A stretch of DNA of 64,000 nucleotides from Panicum virgatum. Taxonomy: Eukaryota > Streptophyta > Magnoliopsida > Poales > Poaceae. The notes under the pieces are model-generated. The model was not told the origin of the DNA and did no database searches. It worked only from the letters and a program-made list of their open reading frames with translations. The DNA lies in the NCBI RefSeq assembly GCF_016808335.1, contig NC_053143.1, forward strand, positions 620,001 through 684,000, in the 5' to 3' direction. This document shows, piece by piece, positions 35,501-48,388 of the stretch; position 1 is the stretch's first letter, and every line of letters starts with the position of its first letter. A program made the position numbers and the translations under genes.

Positions 35501-38500
35501 GGCACATACTTTACCGTAGGTTAATATGCATCGGCTGTTTTCCACAGCTTGTTTTGATATGGTGCCCTGCCACATCAATATCTATTGCTTGTACTTCAGA
35601 CTTTTGCAATCAACTTGCTGTCATGCAAATATTGATGCTCTATACTGGTTGTTGAAGTTACAGACTCTGTAGTTAATTTTACATTTCCACATTTCATTTT
35701 ATGTGTCAAAAGATTGCATGAATTTTTATTGATGCTCCGAATTTGTATTTGCAGGTTGTGCAAAGATTCCAGGAACTGTTTGCACAGACGAAATACAAGG
35801 AAGCAGCTGAGCTGGCCGCAGAATCTCCTCAAGGCCTACTGAGAACACCTGAGACTGTTGCGAAGTTTCAGGTCGATTTCTAATTCTTTTGCCCCTAGAG
35901 CTATCATTGTTTAGTGCCTCTTTTTCTCTGGTCCCACCTTTGTACATTGTCAATGTGTGATAGTAGAATTTTCTCTCTTACATGAGGACTGCGCTAGAAA
36001 GTTGATAGGATCATGGGGATTTGTCTGTTAAAATTGTTTAGCCTTGTGTATTGCGAAAGAGAAACTGTGTTTGTTGCTCATCATCAGTATTATTTGATAT
36101 AAAACCAAAAAGTACTACAATTAAGTTTATCTCATGTGCTTTCCTTCTGTCAGAACTAATTTACACATGTACAATTAATCAGCTTACAACGTAGGTTCCT
36201 TCGCTTAACTGCATTGCTGTTGACATGCTTTGCAGAGTGTTCCTGTGCAAGCTGGGCAAACACCCCCACTGTTGCAGTACTTTGGTACATTGCTAACTCG
36301 AGGGAAGCTCAACGCCTTTGAGTCTCTTGAGCTATCTCGACTTGTCGTCAATCAGAACAAAAAGAACCTTCTGGAAAATTGGTTGGCAGAAGACAAGCTA
36401 GAGTGCAGTGAAGAACTTGGAGATCTTGTCAAGGTAATACATGAGTTGTGCTGTTTTTATTGATTGCATGGATTTTACCATGCCTCACCAAGTTGCGCCC
36501 ACTGTCTTGTGTCTGGATTGTTTGCTAATTATTTCTTACCCTTTGATGCAGACTGTGGACAATGATCTTGCCCTAAAAATATACATAAAGGCTAGGGCAA
36601 CCCCTAAAGTTGTTGCAGCTTTTGCTGAAAGGAGGGAGTTTGACAAGATTCTTATATACTCGAAGCAGGTTTGTTTTTTAGTTTTATTGAAGTCTTGTTT
36701 TCAGTTGTTACCTGCTATACGCCTATACCTGAGTTGAGCTTTGAATTTTGTTGTTGACCTACAATTTGGTTCCAGGTTGGGTACACTCCAGATTATCTCT
36801 TCCTTCTCCAGACCATTTTGCGTACAGATCCACAGGTGACTGATTTGTTTAAACTGAATTGGCCTTTTGTTAGACATTTGATATTTGGTTGTGGGCTTCA
36901 TTAACCTTATGAATCTTTGTCTCACGGTCTGTGTTCGATTAACCAGGGAGCTGTGAACTTTGCTCTCATGATGTCACAAATGGAAGGTGGTTGCCCAGTA
37001 GATTATAATACTATTACTGATCTTTTCCTTCAGGTATCCACTGTATATCTGTTTTGTTGGTTAGTAATGTCCCTTTTGGCTTTTTAGTATTTGCTATGGA
37101 ATTTGGTTGCATGCCTAAATCCTTCTGTTCACAGAGGAATATGATACGGGAGGCAACGGCTTTTTTGTTGGATGTTCTGAAACCAAACTTGCCAGAGCAT
37201 GCTTTTCTTCAAACCAAGGTTAGCAGTTGTTTTTTCCCCTTTGGATATGAATGGTTACCCCTGGATGTGGACATTGTTTGTTACTTAGCAGCTTCTGTCT
37301 GAATGCACTGTAGGTTTTGGAGATAAACTTGGTGACATACCCAAATGTCGCTGATGCCATTCTTGCTAATGGCATGTTCAGTCATTACGACCGCCCTCGT
37401 ATTGCTCAGCTGTGTGAAAAAGCAGGCTTGTACTTGCGTGCTCTCCAGGTCAGTTCCTCAGCATTGGTGCAGCTGATTTCTTCTCTTCTCTTCTGTTTAA
37501 CTAATCTTATATTTTTGTGATGCAGCATTACTCAGAGCTACCTGATATCAAGCGTGTCATCGTCAATACCCATGCCATTGAGCCACAGGTTTGTAGTGTT
37601 CAGTTATGTTTGATCATGTTCTTTTATTGTTTTGTCCACTTAACAAATTTCTTGCACAGGCACTTGTTGAGTTCTTTGGCACCCTGTCAAGAGAGTGGGC
37701 CTTGGAGTGCATGAAGGACCTTCTACTGGTTAATCTGAGGGGGAATCTTCAAATAGTTGTGCAGGTAATCCTGTTTAATTTCCTGTGACCTGTCCCCTTG
37801 CCCTACTGACATATCTTTTTCCTAACGATTCTAATTATTGTGAAATCTTTGGCACACCTGCAGGCTGCAAAAGAATATTCTGAGCAGCTAGGAGTTGATG
37901 CTTGCATAAAACTATTTGAGCAATTCAAATCTTACGAGGGCCTTTACTTTTTCTTGGGATCCTATTTGAGCTCCAGGTAGTTACTCGTGAATCCTGATAT
38001 TTGACATGTGAACATCTTTCTCAAAACGCGACATGCCTGATATCTTTGCATGCAACAGTGAAGACCCAGATATCCATTTCAAATACATTGAAGCAGCTGC
38101 CAGGACTGGACAGATCAAAGAAGTGGAACGTGTAACCAGAGAGTCCAACTTCTATGATGCTGAGAAGACGAAGAACTTCTTGATGGAAGCAAAACTACCT
38201 GATGCCCGCCCACTGATTAATGTTTGTGACCGCTTTGGTTTTGTGCCAGATCTCACTCACTATCTGTACACGAACAACATGCTTCGGTATATTGAAGGCT
38301 ATGTACAGAAAGTATGCACCGTTTTGAACTAAGTGTTATTTGGGTGTAATTCCTCACAATATGTTGAACATGAGAATGATTATTTCTTTTCTCTGGTTTC
38401 TAGGTGAATCCTGGGAATGCTCCCTTGGTAGTGGGCCAACTACTCGATGATGAGTGCCCTGAAGATTTTATTAAGGGTTTGATTCTCTCTGTTCGTTCCC

Positions 38501-41500
38501 TCCTTCCTGTTGAGCCACTGGTTGATGAATGCGAGAAGAGGTTTGTTTCTCATATTCCTCCATCTGCATATTCAAATAATACACACCCTCTCTCTTTACC
38601 CCACTTTATACTGTTCTTATTTGCTTGATAATATGTGAACCAGGAACCGCCTACGTTTGCTCACTCAATTCTTGGAGCACTTAGTGAGCGAAGGTAGCCA
38701 AGATGTGCATGTCCACAATGCTCTTGGGAAAATAATCATTGACAGCAACAATAATCCTGAGCATTTCCTTACTACCAACCCATTTTATGACTCGCGCGTT
38801 GTGGGCAAATACTGTGAAAAGCGGGATCCTACACTTGCTGTTGTTGCTTACAGGCGTGGGCAGTGTGACGATGAACTTATTAACGTCACTAACAAAAACT
38901 CATTGTTCAAGCTGCAAGCCAGGTATGTAATTATCCTTGTTTTGATGGCTTGTGTTTGTTTGAAATCTTTATATCCATTACGCGTTGATTTTACATGTTC
39001 ATTTATGTCACTTGAAATGTCAGATATGTGGTTGAGAGAATGGATGGTGATCTGTGGGATAAAGTTCTTCAGCCTGAGAATGAGTATAGAAGGCAGCTCA
39101 TTGACCAGGTGGTTTCGACTGCATTACCTGAGAGCAAGAGCCCGGAGCAAGTGTCTGCTGCTGTTAAGGCTTTCATGACTGCTGACCTCCCTCATGAATT
39201 GATTGAGCTTCTTGAAAAGATTGTTCTTCAAAATTCCGCGTTCAGTGGAAATTTCAATCTGCAGAACCTGCTCATCTTGACTGCGATCAAGGCGGACCCA
39301 TCAAGAGTCATGGACTATGTGAACAGACTTGACAACTTTGATGGGCCTGCTGTTGGAGAAGTTGCTGTTGAAGCACAGTTGTATGAAGAGGCTTTTGCTA
39401 TATTCAAGAAGTTCAACTTAAATGTGCAGGCTGTCAATGTTCTCCTGGACAACATCCAAAGCATAGAAAGAGCTGAGGAGTTTGCTTTCCGTGTTGAAGA
39501 AGATGCTGTTTGGAGCCAGGTTGCCAAGGCCCAGTTACGTGAAGGTTTAGTCAGCGAAGCAATTGAGTCCTTCATCCGGGCAGATGATGCGACACATTTC
39601 CTTGATGTCATCCGTGCTGCTGAGGAAGCCAATGTGTACAATGATTTGGTTAAGTATCTTCTGATGGTAAGGCAAAAGGCAAGGGAGCCCAAAGTTGATG
39701 GAGAACTCATCTTTGCATATGCTAAGATTGATAGACTCAGTGATATTGAAGAGTTCATTCTTATGCCAAATGTTGCCAACCTCCAAAATGTTGGTGATCG
39801 TTTGTATGATGAAGAGCTATATGAAGCTGCAAAGATCATCTATGCCTTCATCTCAAACTGGGCTAAGCTGGCTGTTACCTTGGTTAAGCTGAAGCAGTTC
39901 CAAGGAGCCGTGGATGCTGCTCGTAAGGCTAACAGCGCGAAAACATGGAAGGAGGTCTGCTTTGCTTGTGTTGATGCAGAGGAGTTCCGTCTTGCACAGA
40001 TATGTGGTCTAAATATTATTGTCCAGGTAAGGAGAACAGACTTCATATTATTTCTTCTCTATGACAGGTTATATTACAAATATTCTATAATCTATTCCTT
40101 TCTGTCATTCTTTTTAGGTTGATGACTTAGAAGAAGTGAGTGAATACTACCAGAATAGAGGATGCTTCAATGAACTTATTGCTCTCATGGAGAGCGGTCT
40201 TGGACTTGAACGTGCACACATGGGCATCTTCACAGAACTGGGAGTTCTGTATGCTAGATACCGATCTGAGAAGCTTATGGAGCACATCAAACTTTTCTCC
40301 ACCCGTCTCAACATTCCTAAGCTTATCCGGGCTTGCGATGAACAGCAACACTGGAAAGAACTTACCTACCTGTACATACAGTACGATGAATTTGACAATG
40401 CTGCCACCACTATCATGAACCACTCTCCAGATGCATGGGATCATTTGCAGTTCAAGGATGTTTGTGTTAAAGTTGCAAATGTTGAACTGTATTACAAGGC
40501 AGTTCACTTCTATTTGCAAGAGCACCCTGATCTCATCAATGATATGCTAAATGTGCTTGCGCTCCGTTTGGATCATACCAGAGTTGTAGACATAATGCGC
40601 AAGGTTGGCATCTGAATGAATACTAGTTTCCTTTGTGCACATGGAAATTCTGTTTCAAATTCCATCCCAAAAATCTAACTTTTGTATTGTTATTTTGACA
40701 GGCTGGTCAGTTGCATCTTGTGAAACCTTATATGGTTGCAGTTCAGAGCAACAATGTCTCTGCTGTGAATGAAGCGTTGAATGAGCTTTATGTTGAAGAG
40801 GAAGACTATGAGAGACTCCGGGAATCAGTTGACATGCACGATAACTTTGATCAGATAGGTCTTGCTCAGAAGGTACATAGGAACCAGATAAGTGTGCAAT
40901 CCTTCTTGTTTTTGCTTTTAGTTTAATAACTTTGAGTTCATTTCGGGAGCAGCTTGAGAAGCATGAATTACTTGAGATGAGGAGGATTGCTGCCTACATC
41001 TACAAGAAGGCTGGCAGATGGAAGCAATCCATTGCTCTATCAAAGAAAGACAACATGTACAAGGATTGCATGGAGACATGCTCGCAGTCTGGTGACCGTG
41101 AACTATCAGAGGACTTGCTTGTCTATTTCATTGAGCAGGTTTGCTTTAAACATGTTCTATTAACTGCTGGATCTAGTGATAAGCCTACAGCAAAAAGCCT
41201 AGTCTTTTATCTGCTCGGCATAGCATTCTGATTAGTAAACATATCCAATTATCTAATGCAGGGAAAGAAAGAATGCTTTGCATCTTGCCTCTTCATTTGT
41301 TACGACTTGATCCGGCCTGATGTTGCCCTTGAGCTTGCATGGATGAACAACATGGTGGACTTTGCCTTCCCATATCTCTTGCAGGTACCTTATTTCTGCC
41401 CATATCTTTATTTATTTACGTACAGTTTTCTGTGAGTAACATCCCTGCTGTGCATGCAGTTCATTCGTGAATACACCAGCAAGGTTGATGATTTAGTCAA

Positions 41501-41815
41501 GGACAAAATTGAGTCACAAAATGAGGAAAGAGCCAAAGAGAAGGAGGAGAAAGATCTTGTTGCTCAGAAGGTAAATTAAAATGGCACTCTCCTCTTTTGT
41601 GTCTGTAACAATCATTCATGCTGTGAGATAGTTGGCATGACAAGTTGCATTCCATTGTGCAGAACATGTATGCCCAGCTGCTTCCTCTTGCTTTGCCCGC
41701 TCCGCCGATGCCTGGCATGGGTGGTCCTCCACCTCCGCTGGGTGTAATGGGCATGCCTCCAATGGGCCCTGGTCCGATGCCAGCATTTGGGATGCCACCA
41801 ATGGGAAGCTACTAG
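32532..41815 (+). CDS. CHC: Clathrin heavy chain
   Basis: I resolve 29 exons: 32532-32576, 32662-32866, 33548-33636, 33735-33941, 34202-34300, 34403-34511, 34694-34773, 34858-35085, 35170-35235, 35755-35871, 36236-36433, 36552-36668, 36776-36835, 36947-37033, 37135-37218, 37314-37448, 37526-37588, 37660-37764, 37864-37976, 38059-38311, 38404-38540, 38644-38922, 39024-40026, 40118-40603, 40702-40872, 40953-41138, 41262-41384, 41460-41570, 41663-41815. They sum to 5109 nt, or 1702 aa, close to the usual plant length of about 1705. The protein forms the three-legged triskelion coat of endocytic and trans-Golgi vesicles. The N-terminal beta-propeller starts [20 protein letters not shown]. The linker and the long alpha-helical leg repeats (CHCR) follow, for example [20 protein letters not shown] and the 1003-nt exon 23. 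The tail is Met/Pro/Gly-rich and ends at GSY. No frame breaks were found. Confidence 0.98.
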
Positions 41816-43041
41816 GTTGGTTTTGCAGAGAGAATAGATGATGGTTGGGATTTTTTCCAGTGTAAGCAGAAGTGGAACTTTTTTGGAGTTGTAGATGATG
41901 ACAGTTTGGAATTGATATTCTTTATGGTACCAGGAAATTTTGGCGAGTGAAATCTCTAGCCAGAGTTTGAGAAATGCCACCTGTTGCTACACCTTGTAAT
42001 CGGATAGGATGAGGATGATTAGGTTGATTCTGTTGAAAGCTGGTACCATTTTGTATAGTGTGATAAATATCGATCTGTAGACATTTTGGCTGTATACCTG
42101 ATGGCCTCAGTGGCAGACAAACAATGTATGTTATTTACAACTTTAACGCCCTATCTACTAGTGCTACTGCTTGTAATTTTTTGTGAATAACCGAAACCTT
42201 TGACACCCTACATATTGGCTTGTTGTGGAACATTGATCGTCACAATGGAGCAGCGTTGCTGTTGTCTTGGTTAACCATTGGCCATCCAGCCCCACTGGAA
42301 CAGCACAATGCTCGCCCAGCCTCATAACTGTTATGCTAGCAATTTCCCCTATATTTCACACAGCAAGCTGTTAGCTATCTGCTTCCGTGTGCTGGCATTA
42401 TATTCAGTCTGCTGTGGCGACAAAATTTGATTGCCTGCATTTTTGTCAGGCGACTATGATCACCTCACTAATGCATATTAACCAAATATCGAAATGTAAT
42501 GTGAAAGAGAATCATGTCTACTCTTATCTGTTCCAAAATAAGTGCACTTAAGCCCTTTTGTCCTAAGTCAAACTATCGTAAAACGTACTACGTTTCCAGT
42601 GGAAGTAAGCAACGAGCCAGTACAATCACTCAACAACACGCAAAAATGCACATGTTTCACGAGATCCCAAACGAACGAACGACAAGCTACCCCCCAGCAA
42701 CCGGATAAAGATTCAGCATTTTGCCATCGACCTACATTTAGCACAAAACCCAAGTCACAAACTGAACCAAACAAATGTGATCTTCAGAAATTGAAAGACT
42801 CGTTGATTCTAAAAAATGACTGCAGATCTGATCCACCCCTCAACCATCTTGTTCATATGATATACCAATCAGCTTACACCCTCCAACACTGCAGTAGATG
42901 GGACTGAAAGAAACACACAAGAAAATTTTCACCGCATCTTTCAAATTTCCAACACTCCGGGGTACATGGCCGCACACAATACCAAAAACTGTCCCAACAC
43001 AAGACAGCAAGTGCGCCCTTACATAAGGGAACATAAGGATC
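41816..43041. other. Intergenic region between convergent CHC and MRT4 genes
   Basis: It holds the 3' flanks of both genes. Near 42515-42600 is a short Stowaway-like piece (TTCCAAAATAAGTGCAC, then GTCCTAAGTCAAACTATCGT). No gene is seen. Confidence 0.55.
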
Positions 43042-45019
43042 TTAACAGGAATCATCATCAGCTCCTAGATGAGCCAAGCCTTCTTTGTACACTTCAAAGT
43101 CATCACAAGACCAGCGGCACACAAGGTATAGCCGGAATGTTGCCATCTGTATCCCAAGCAAGCGCTGCGAGAGGGGAAACAAAAAGGGTTCAGTGCAAAC
43201 AGAGAGACAAGCATACAGAAAAGGGGGGCAAATGTTGGTTTCAGAGTAAAATGGACAGATGCACTTCCACAGTTACAATTGAGATGGTACGGGACTACTG
43301 GGGCACCCTAACAAAGAGCATTTCAGTAAGAACTGAGCTGCCAATGATGTCTTCATGGACACTCACCAGCCAAGGTATTTAATTTTGGGAAATGTGTGTA
43401 AAGTGTAATTATAATGAAATTAAAAGATTGTCCTCTTAGTTCGATCAGCTTTATATTTAAATAAATTATGCAGGAAAGACTGCATAGTGTGCTCTATGCT
43501 ATTCTTACCAGAGTCTGTGCTGCTTCTGGTGAAAGGGGTTTTCCTTCCTCACACACTACATGATCTGCAACTAACTCTACAACACCTGCAGCAACAATGT
43601 TGAACTTTTTAATAATTTTGCTTCGCAAGTTTAAGCATGTTAAATGCAGGGGAGACTACGAACCTCTGTTCAGGCGAACTGGCAGTCCTTGCTTGCGTAG
43701 AAAAGGTTCCATTTCATGTGTAAACTGTTCCAGAGGGCCTTCCTTAAGCTCCACCTGAGGCATTGTAAATTTTGTTATACAAGAAACAAACAAACAAAAA
43801 GATAATGACACCAAGAAGAATAACTCCTAAGGCAGGCTAAGGAGCTATTGCAAATAAATTTCAGTATCAAAGTAATATTATTCTGGGTGTGATTGATACT
43901 ACTTATTAATAACATATTAACACCAAGTGCCCAGACTCGCTATTTGTTAACTACAGGGGACTGTATGGTTAAACATTGTCTTCCTAGTCTGTCTCAAACA
44001 ATTAAAGATACATCAAAAGCAAAAACTAGAATACCGTTTCTGTGGCAGTGCTTCCTGTCCTTGCAAAATCATGCTCCTCAAATTCTCGAAACAGCCTGCA
44101 AGTATGATAAGGATCATAATCAAAGTTTATCTAAGCCACAACATGTGTATTACAAAAACGTAGGCAATGGTTAAGACTGAAGAGATATGAATTCTACCTC
44201 TCAACTTCATCCCTTGGAAGATTGGTAAAGAAGAGACCAGAGTCACCTTGAAGGAACTAAACACAGCGAAGTTAATTTGATCAAAACACCATACTAGTAG
44301 TATGAATACAGTGTCTAATGAATTCTGGAAAAGAGCAGCCCACCTTGGAAAGTTTGTGGAGGCCTGTTTTAGCTTCATCGGCAGGTGAACGCCCCAACGC
44401 TATCTGCATAACCTTCTTTCCAGCAAGAAATATCCTGGAACAGAAAATGCAGCAGCTATAAAACATGTGCTAGCTGAACCTTAGCGTTTTAAAGGGTTTA
44501 ACTAGCATGTCACCCTTGTATCAGGAGCAATGTGTTTTAAAGGGTTTAACTAACAAGTGGTGGGTACCTGCTAGATGATTTGAGCTGCTCCCTGAGGTCC
44601 TTGAGCTTCTGATTCCTCATGTTATCGTAGGTAAAAACATAGGCGCTGCTGTATTGGTCGACGGCCTTTTTTATGTCATCTACTACTTTGCCCTTGCGCT
44701 CTGAACCTGGCTTCTTCTTGGTCTTTGATAAGGTCACTGCGTCGGGCCAGCATAGAATTAGCACATTTGACAACAACTGCTTGTGCTCTTGAAAAACAAG
44801 AGGCCATCCCTAGCAAATATCCTCACAGAAACTTGTATTGTGTTGGGTGGGTAAAAAAGAAAGAATTGGCGAGGCAAACAAGCAATTGCTGGAGATGGAT
44901 GTGAGGGTATGAATACCCTGTCTACTCTAGTTGAATGGAAGCAGCACACGAGTACCAGGCAGACCAAGAATCGAGGAAGAGAGATGCCAACCTGGGCGGT
45001 TGCGCTTAGATTTCGGCAT
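43042..45019 (-). CDS. MRT4: MRT4 homolog, 60S ribosome assembly factor (L10/P0-like)
   Basis: Eight exons on the minus strand: 44992-45019, 44568-44736, 44344-44434, 44198-44256, 44035-44095, 43664-43754, 43509-43585 and 43042-43164. They sum to 699 nt, or 232 aa, all in phase. MRT4 is a nucleolar paralogue of stalk protein P0; it holds the P-stalk site of 25S rRNA in pre-60S particles until P0 replaces it. The start MPKSKRNRPVTLSKTKKK is the conserved basic N-terminus. AYVFTYDNMRNQKLKDLREQ, FLAGKKVMQIALGRSPADEA and the L10-insertion-like part LLGIQMATFRLYLVCRW follow. The acidic P0 stalk tail is absent, as expected. Exon 1 is only 28 nt. The gene converges with CHC, and a long-TIR transposon begins about 180 bp upstream of its ATG. 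Confidence 0.95.
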
Positions 45020-45200
45020 CCTTTGCTGCAGTGGCGGCGGCGGGAGACGGAAGCCGGCGGCTCTAGGGTTTTATTAGTAGGAGTTGGCTTGTCCGACGAG
45101 AGGAGGAGAATGAGGTTGAAGGAAGAGGGAGCTGAAGTGGGCCTGGCCCATTATGTCCTCAAGACAAAACTGCAACAGCCGCCTACCCCTTCTTTTTTTT

Positions 45201-46481
45201 TTCAAGAATAAAATCCATTTTTGACCATCCAACTATTGACCGAATTTGATTTTGGCCCTTCAACTCCAAAACCGGATATCTTTGATCATCCAACTCTCAA
45301 AACTGGTTAGATTTGGCCATCCTGGTGGTTTTGAGTGTGGTTTTGCTGACGTGGACGCCACATGGCGGCGGGGCCCGCATGTCAGCCCTTCTCTCCCTCT
45401 TCTCTCTCTTTCTTCTCTCTTCTCCCCCTCCTCTCTCCCTGCACTGTCCGCACTCGCCGCCGCCGCTCGAAGGGGCCGGCCGCCCGCGTCCTCGCACGTT
45501 CCTCGAGGACCTCGGGGTGCCGTCCATGCGTCCCCGCCCCTGCTCGCCCTGTGGCCCACCATGCTCCTCTGTGCTGCCGTCGATCCCGGGAGAGCAGGAT
45601 GCGGTGGCGGTGCAACCTTCTCCCCCACCGCCGGCCGTCCTCGATTCGTCATCTCCGGTGAGTCTCCCTTCAATTCCTTGCGCAGGGAGCTTCCCCGTCC
45701 TCTCCTCGCCCGATTCTGGTCCTCACACGATCGATTCCCCTTCCGCAGGTCCTCCTCGGCGGAGCTCCATCCCCTCCGCCGCCGGACGTCGTCGCTCCAC
45801 CTCCACGCTGCCGCTCCCCACGCTGAGCTTGGCCGGTGAGCTTCGCCGCGCCCTTGGCCAGCAGGTGCGCGCGTGTGCCCGGCCTCCATTAGCCTCCTGG
45901 CCGCCTACCCCCGTCGGCCGCCGCACCGAGCCACCGTGGCGTCGCGTCGCGGGCGTGGGCACTGCGCCACAAGCCGCGCGCGTTCGCGTGCCGAGTCAGG
46001 GTAGCCGGCCGGACACGAACGAGGGCGGCGAGGCAGGGCCGGGCAAGCGGTAGAGCAGGGGCGGCGACAAAGGCATGGGGCGGCTGGCGGGGCAGGGGAG
46101 GAATGAGGGAGCGGCAGGGGCGGCCACCGGGGCAGGGGAGGAAGGAGGGAGTGGTGGTGGTGGACGCCGGGGTAGGGGGTGCGGCGGCGAGGGCGGCAGC
46201 TTGGGAACCTCCCCGGCCTCCCCGCTGTCCAGGTACCTCACCGGAGAGAGGAGAGAAGAAAGAGGGAGGGGAAAAAGAAAGAGAAAGAGGAGAGAGGATG
46301 ACTGACAAGTGGGTCCCACAGCCATGTGGCGTCCATGTCAGCGAAACCGGCCACCAAAACAGCCTGATGGTAAAAAATAAACGGTTTTTATAGTTGAGTG
46401 GTCGAAGATACCCGGTTTTGAAGTTCAATAGCCAAAACCAAACCGAGGCAAAAGTTGGATGGCCAAAAATGGACTTTATCT
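45201..46481. mobile_element. Long-TIR DNA element, MULE-like, with GC-rich interior
   Basis: The outer 170-180 bp on each side are inverted copies. Shared landmarks are ATAAA(A/G)TCCATTTTTG(A/G)CC at the tips, CAAAACCGG(A/G)TATCTT, and GCTGAC(G/A)TGGACGCCACATGG at the inner edge. Both ends abut T runs, compatible with a 9-bp T duplication but not decisive. The interior (45370-46310) is GC-rich with long overlapping open frames on both strands (up to 246 aa), all Pro/Arg/Ser low complexity. A captured host fragment is possible, but none is recognised. Confidence 0.72.
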
Positions 46482-46528
46482 TTTTTTTTTATGTTCCATC
46501 AAGTGTTTGTTTTAAATATAACCAAACA

Positions 46529-46602
46529 GGCCTATTAGCTCAGTTGGTTAGAGCGTCGTGCTAATAACGCGAAGGTCGCAGGTTCGAGACCTGCATGGGC
46601 CA
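46529..46602 (+). tRNA. trnI-AAU: tRNA-Ile (anticodon AAT)
   Basis: 74 nt fold as a full cloverleaf: acceptor GGCCTAT/ATGGGCC with one G-U pair, D arm TAGCTCAGTTGGTTAGAGC, anticodon loop CTAATAA with AAT, and T arm GCAGGTTCGAGACCTGC. Boxes A and B are canonical. Upstream CCAAACA is a typical plant initiation site, and T runs about 10 bp downstream can end pol III transcription. It stands about 45 bp from the MULE-like element. Confidence 0.97.
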
Positions 46603-47751
46603 AATCATTTTTATTTTTGCATCTCCTCTGCTGTCTAGTTGAGCTCCTTACGCAGCATTTTCGCTGCACGTAGCAACAATCACCAAACTATATAACATTC
46701 AGTTTTCCCAGCAAATCACAAACGAATTCCAGATTCCGCTGCAATTTCCACCAGCTTATGCTTATGACCGAGATTTGATCTTCAAAGAAATTAGAAATTA
46801 TTCCCATCTCTTTTTTTTCTTTATTGGGCAATAATTTTCAAGTCACATGAATATGATGGAGGTTACAAAGAAGGTACCGACACGCCAGGACCAGGACCAG
46901 GACCAGGAGTGAATCAATCAAGTAGCACTCCAGTCCTCACGCATGCAGCAGCACAGGCTCCGTGAATTACTAGAAAACCAGAGCACTGACCAGCACAGAT
47001 GCGAGAGGAACCGTGAGGTTGTCGTCAAGGCGTGTGCTGATCGGCAGCGACTCCACAACTGCTGCAGCGAGGGATATGACACCAAAGGCACCAACGATAG
47101 CCCAGCTCTTGTCAACAAATCCGAAAATGTTCAAGTACCACATGTACCTGCTTCCGTATATATTGCTGTCGCAGTTAGTCTCAGGTTTCAGTAAAAATAT
47201 ACTGTCAAATATGGACTGTTACTTACATCACTGACGCGATGAAACCAGCCGTGAACATCGCGATGCTGCCAGCATACGATTTTCCAGGGTTGTGAGGGAG
47301 TTTCACTTGTCCGAATCGTCTCCCAGCTATGTCAGCAACACCTGATCAAAAGGACCAAACAAGTTCATTGTTTCACTTTTTCAGCTGGCGCGATTGTAAC
47401 AAAAAAACTAACCCAGTCTGTGAATTCAGCATTGTAATTTGGACCGTTCTTTCTTCCTATTAATACAACGACACGCAGTTCTCCTGCGCGTTCGAGAAAA
47501 AAAAAGTTCATTGTTTCAAAAAAATCACAATTTCTTCTGTTACTAACTACGCAAACAGAAACAACTTGTAATGGCAGCAAGAAGAAGAAGAGCTAATACC
47601 ATCCCCCGCACACAAATTGCAGATCACGGCGATTGAGATGGGCGATGTCCTCGAGAAGACTATTGTTGTCAGAGTTATAGCACAGGCATAATACAAGGGG
47701 CCCTTGAGTAGTTCCCTGTAGTCCCCATGCCTGGTCATCGAGTTAACCACG

Positions 47752-48347
47752 TGTGGACGACCAAAATTAGCAGTAACATGAACAGATCGGTCTGACCGGT
47801 GTGTCCAGGCGGTCTGACCGGTCTAGGCGTTTGTAGGCGGTCTGACCGGTCTAGGCGTTTGTAGACGGTCTGGCATGACCAACCGGTCTGACCGGTCTAG
47901 GAGGAGTCCGAGTACAATTAGAGTTCTTAATATATTTAGATCTGTAAACAGAATTTCTTGCGGGGTAAGTCTTCCCCATCCTATAAATACAAAGGGTCAC
48001 GGCCGATTGAAGGAACAACCCAATCGAATCTATCAAAAACACATCTTTTATCTTTTTTATCTTTACCCTACTTTTCCAACCTCGACATGCTGTTCTTCTC
48101 TCGTCTCCATGGCGTTTGAGGACGCCCTAGCTGGCCTGCCGAGTCTAGGACAACCCTACACGCGCTTGCCCCGACGGGGTCCCTCCTGGGCGAGCGTTCG
48201 TAGGATCGTCGCCGTTCTGCACGGCGACCGGTCTGACCGGTCCCTCTGACCGGTCTGACCGCTCCACGTAGGAGGTGCTGCAAGGAGCTCCTCCTCGCGT
48301 CGCGCGACCTAGCGCGATCGTGTGTTGGCCCGTAAAAGGCGTCAACA
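47752..48347 (+). repeat. Left LTR of the palindrome-rich element
   Basis: 596 bp, TGTGGACG...GTCAACA (first bases normally TGTTGACG). It carries at least six (A/G)CCGGTCTGACCGGTC-type motifs (for example near 47787, 47810, 47838, 47881, 48228 and 48245). A TATA-like CCTATAAATAC is at 47980. Confidence 0.92.
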
Positions 48348-48388
48348 TATTTTTGGCGACTCCGCTGGGGAACGAGAATCAGGCTATC

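Noticed and set aside
39315..39839. 174-aa minus-strand frame
   Set aside because: Antisense shadow of clathrin exon 23.
45246..46053. 197-246-aa open frames in the GC-rich block
   Set aside because: They lie within the inverted-repeat element, occur in several frames at once and have no family features.
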